Shown in pieces: positions 61,166 to 64,000 of a DNA stretch of 64,000 bases. The stretch spans positions 6,386,001 through 6,450,000 of the forward strand of contig JAHQIY010000004.1 in NCBI GenBank assembly GCA_019054805.1, read 5' to 3'. The DNA is from Brachionus manjavacas. Lineage: Eukaryota > Rotifera > Eurotatoria > Ploima > Brachionidae. Under the pieces are notes generated by a model. The model made no database searches and was not told the DNA's origin. It was given only the letters and a program-made list of their open reading frames with translations. A program made the position numbers and the translations under genes. Position 1 is the stretch's first letter; each line of letters starts with the position of its first letter.

Positions 61166-64000
61166 TTATAGAAGCTGATAAATTTCTTTGCTCTAAAATT
61201 AATTCGTATTTTTCAACGAGATTATAAATACCAATTTCAATTTTCGGAACAAGGGAATATTTTTAAAAATTTTAATACAAAAAAGTCAAAAAATAATTTT
61301 TAAATGCAACAATAATTTGCAAAGTTTTTGCAGGCTTTCGCAGTAGGTACAAAAAAAATAACTATATTTTGTTATTGAATAAATCTTTGACAATTCTTTC
61401 TGTTTGTATCGGAAGTTTAGATTTAAAAATTCACAATGACCGAAACAATGTTCGGGCACTTCAGTAAAAATTATAGATAATATCTATTTTTTATTATTTT
61501 GTATTGAAATTCCACGATGCTGAGTTTTTTCTCAATTATTTAATTAATGATTTTTTTGTTATTCTTATTGAGAATTAAAGCTAGTATTAAACGTAATTGT
61601 TTTTAATTTTAAAATTTGAAAAATATGAATAATGACTAAATTTGATAAATTTATAAAATTCAATTACTTTTTTTTAATTAATTTAGCTGTTTGCTAAATA
61701 TTGAAATAACTCTTTTTTAGGTCGGATTTTGTTAACGGCCTAGCTTAATGTGTCAGCTCTTTAGATTAAAATAGTTTTAAAAATTTTTACATTCATTTTT
61801 AAATAATAAAACTAAGTTAAAAATTATAGATGACGAAAGACAATAGATTTTAAATATTTATAAAATAACAAAACAATTGTGATTGGGTTTTTCAAAATAT
61901 TAAAAAAAGGAAGTTATTTTTTAAATTATGATTATCGAATAAAAAAATTAAAAAAGTACAAATCTGAAAATTCATAAGGATTTATTTTGTAAATTTAATA
62001 AAATTAATATTAGAAATTTTTTTAATTAAATAAACCCTAAAGAATTAAATTCAAGTTCAAATTTTGATGATCTCATGATATTAAAAAATAATTATTAATT
62101 TTGATTTTATTTATGAAGAAGCAAGATCAATTCACGCAATTGACAAATTTTATTAATTTATATAAGTCAAAATCATAATTTTAATCGACAATTTTTCAAA
62201 ATAAATAATATTTTTTTTGAATTAAAATAAATATAATTAATGAAAAATGAATAATTTCAACATTTGGTTAAATTTAATTTTCAAAATCTTGTTAATTTTT
62301 TTGACGTGACTTCAAAATTTCTCAAGGTGTTCAAGTGATCAACTTTATCTAGAATTGAAAATGTCTTTGATCAATCTTGTGAATTCGATGCCCGAGGAAA
62401 AGTCAATTTTGTCAACTAAGCAACCAGTGAACCTTGAAAAATTCAAATTTAAAATTAAGTGTTCGTCGTTCAATATAAACATATGCATAGATAAGATAAA
62501 CTAGTTGAATTCGACGATAAAAACAGGGTTTCTCATTCAATTAAATTTTTATTTTAAAAAAATTTAACCCAATTTTAAAACAAATAAACTTTGAATCTAA
62601 CCAACAATAAATAAAGAAAATAACATGAATACTCGAAGAGATAATCTTCGATCTATTCGAGTATTCTTGTCAATAGATAACAATGAGATATCTGTTGGTC
62701 ACGGAAAAAAAATAAAAACTATTTCAAATTCAATTAATTTCAATATCTCAACAAGCCATTCTCTTAATCTTTATCTTGTTGTTTTTAAAGTTGCCTATAA
62801 TTGTTGATTACATAAATCCTCAATATTTATTTCTAATTAAAACAATATGAGTCCGATCTTTATCTCACTACTAAACAAACCGCATTGGTCTTGGCTAAGT
62901 AAAGAAAATAATAAGATAAAAAGTTTATAGTGACAAAGTTTGGCTTTTAAATAGAAAAAAATATTTTTGACCAGATAGAAAGTCCCATTTGGCTTTGTTT
63001 TGCTAAGTTTAGGCGACCAGTCTGAACTAAACAATAAATGACGGCCAAAATGAATACTCAAATAAATATTTAATTTTGCATTTAAATTCAATTAGAAAAA
63101 ATTAAGCTAAATCCAAGCGTTTATTTCTATTTTCTAAAGTAATAAATTTAGTAAGTTTCACGACCGTGTTGCTAGATCGATAATCGATTGTCACTATTTA
63201 TGCACCATTTGGATGATTTATTATTTTTGAGTCATTAATTTTTAAAGCCATCGTTATTAATTATTCCAAATACCCAGTCAATATGGTGACATCATTTTAT
63301 AACTTTAGTCGACGGACTTATTAAATTTAGATTAATTATATTTCTGGCTTTTTTTTTCTATTTTTTCAAATCGATTGCTTCTAGATTTAGGCTATTTGAA
63401 GCCTTTATGACTAGATTCAATATGAGAAGAGTTTAACATTTTAAAGCTTCAATATAAGGTTTTTGAACAATTTTATTAAACATACTTAAGTTGTTTAGTT
63501 TGATATCCAAAACTGGTCTAGCACTCGATTCCATAAACTCAATTTTTCTGCATAGTTTATTGTTTACAAAGACTATTTGATCCACAATAGAACAAGATTG
63601 CTCAAATTAAAGTTGGCCATTTTATTTAAATTATTTTATAATCTCATTTAACTTGTCTAAAATTAGTTTCAAAAAAAAATAAATAAATTCTGATACATAA
63701 GCTCGCAAAGCATATCTAAATTAAAGCTAAAGATTTTTGTTTAGTCCAGGTAGTTAAATGGATTTACGATCAAGATTCTTCAAACAAAAGAGACTTTTTT
63801 ATGAGCCACTTTTAAAGATCAAAAAGTTGCCCTAGTGACATAGACATATTCACGATCTGATAAAATCATGTGATTTGGAGATAATTTTTTTGGCCGACTC
63901 ACCATCATGGGTATTTATTTTGGAAGCTTTTTTAAGTATGCTTTGTTTTTTCTCTAATAGCAATGCAAGACCACAAGAATATTTTTCTACAGCAGTACTC
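61166..64000. other. AT-rich stretch to the window end, no gene recognised
   Basis: Short open frames (62625-62807, 62837-63091) show no recognisable protein. Nothing else can be supported by eye. Confidence 0.55.

Overview
The window is AT-rich animal nuclear DNA holding nine or ten protein genes. The genes are split by very small introns, mostly about 45-60 nt with GT/AG ends, between long AT-rich stretches studded with decayed transposons. Gene content (LIM-homeobox factor, aminergic GPCR, Ro60, METTL13, SIRT2, SUCLG1, NME6) fixes it as a metazoan. The base composition, tiny introns and compact clusters resemble monogonont rotifers such as Brachionus, but that assignment is inference. All gene models were built by hand from splice signals and reading frame.

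Layout. 643-7719 (-): large C2H2 zinc-finger gene with a 3.3 kb intron, followed by a noncoding region to 13.5 kb. 13.6-23.4 kb is a compact cluster: ATP5MK-like (-), METTL13 (-), then, divergent across a repeat-rich gap, a coiled-coil protein of TSNAXIP1/CCDC162 type (+). That last gene converges on SIRT2 (-, 23500-24531) with only 56 nt between the stop codons. 26548-27694 (-): Lhx6/8 (Arrowhead)-type LIM-homeobox gene with a long upstream region. 32398-33614 (-): SUCLG1. 36040-36849 (+): NME6. 38724-43070 (+): Ro60, whose vWA domain has lost its metal-binding motif and whose large intron carries a diverged copy of part of its own exon. 43.1-48.2 kb: transposon graveyard. 48188-51530 (-): aminergic GPCR with a fold-back MITE in its intron. 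51.5-64 kb: no recognisable gene, one LINE relic.

Mobile DNA: five decayed 3' ends of non-LTR retrotransposons; two inverted copies of what looks like a tRNA-derived SINE; a hAT-like family with TTTACG-rich subterminal arrays; a short hAT-like MITE; and a 336-bp fold-back MITE whose terminal sequence recurs beside a decayed ORF in the Ro60 intron.

The genes do not form one pathway. They are housekeeping (translation-factor methylation, TCA cycle, ATP synthase, nucleotide and deacetylation enzymes), RNA quality control (Ro60), probable ciliary/axonemal genes (coiled-coil gene, possibly NME6), and developmental or neuronal regulators (zinc finger, Lhx6/8, GPCR).
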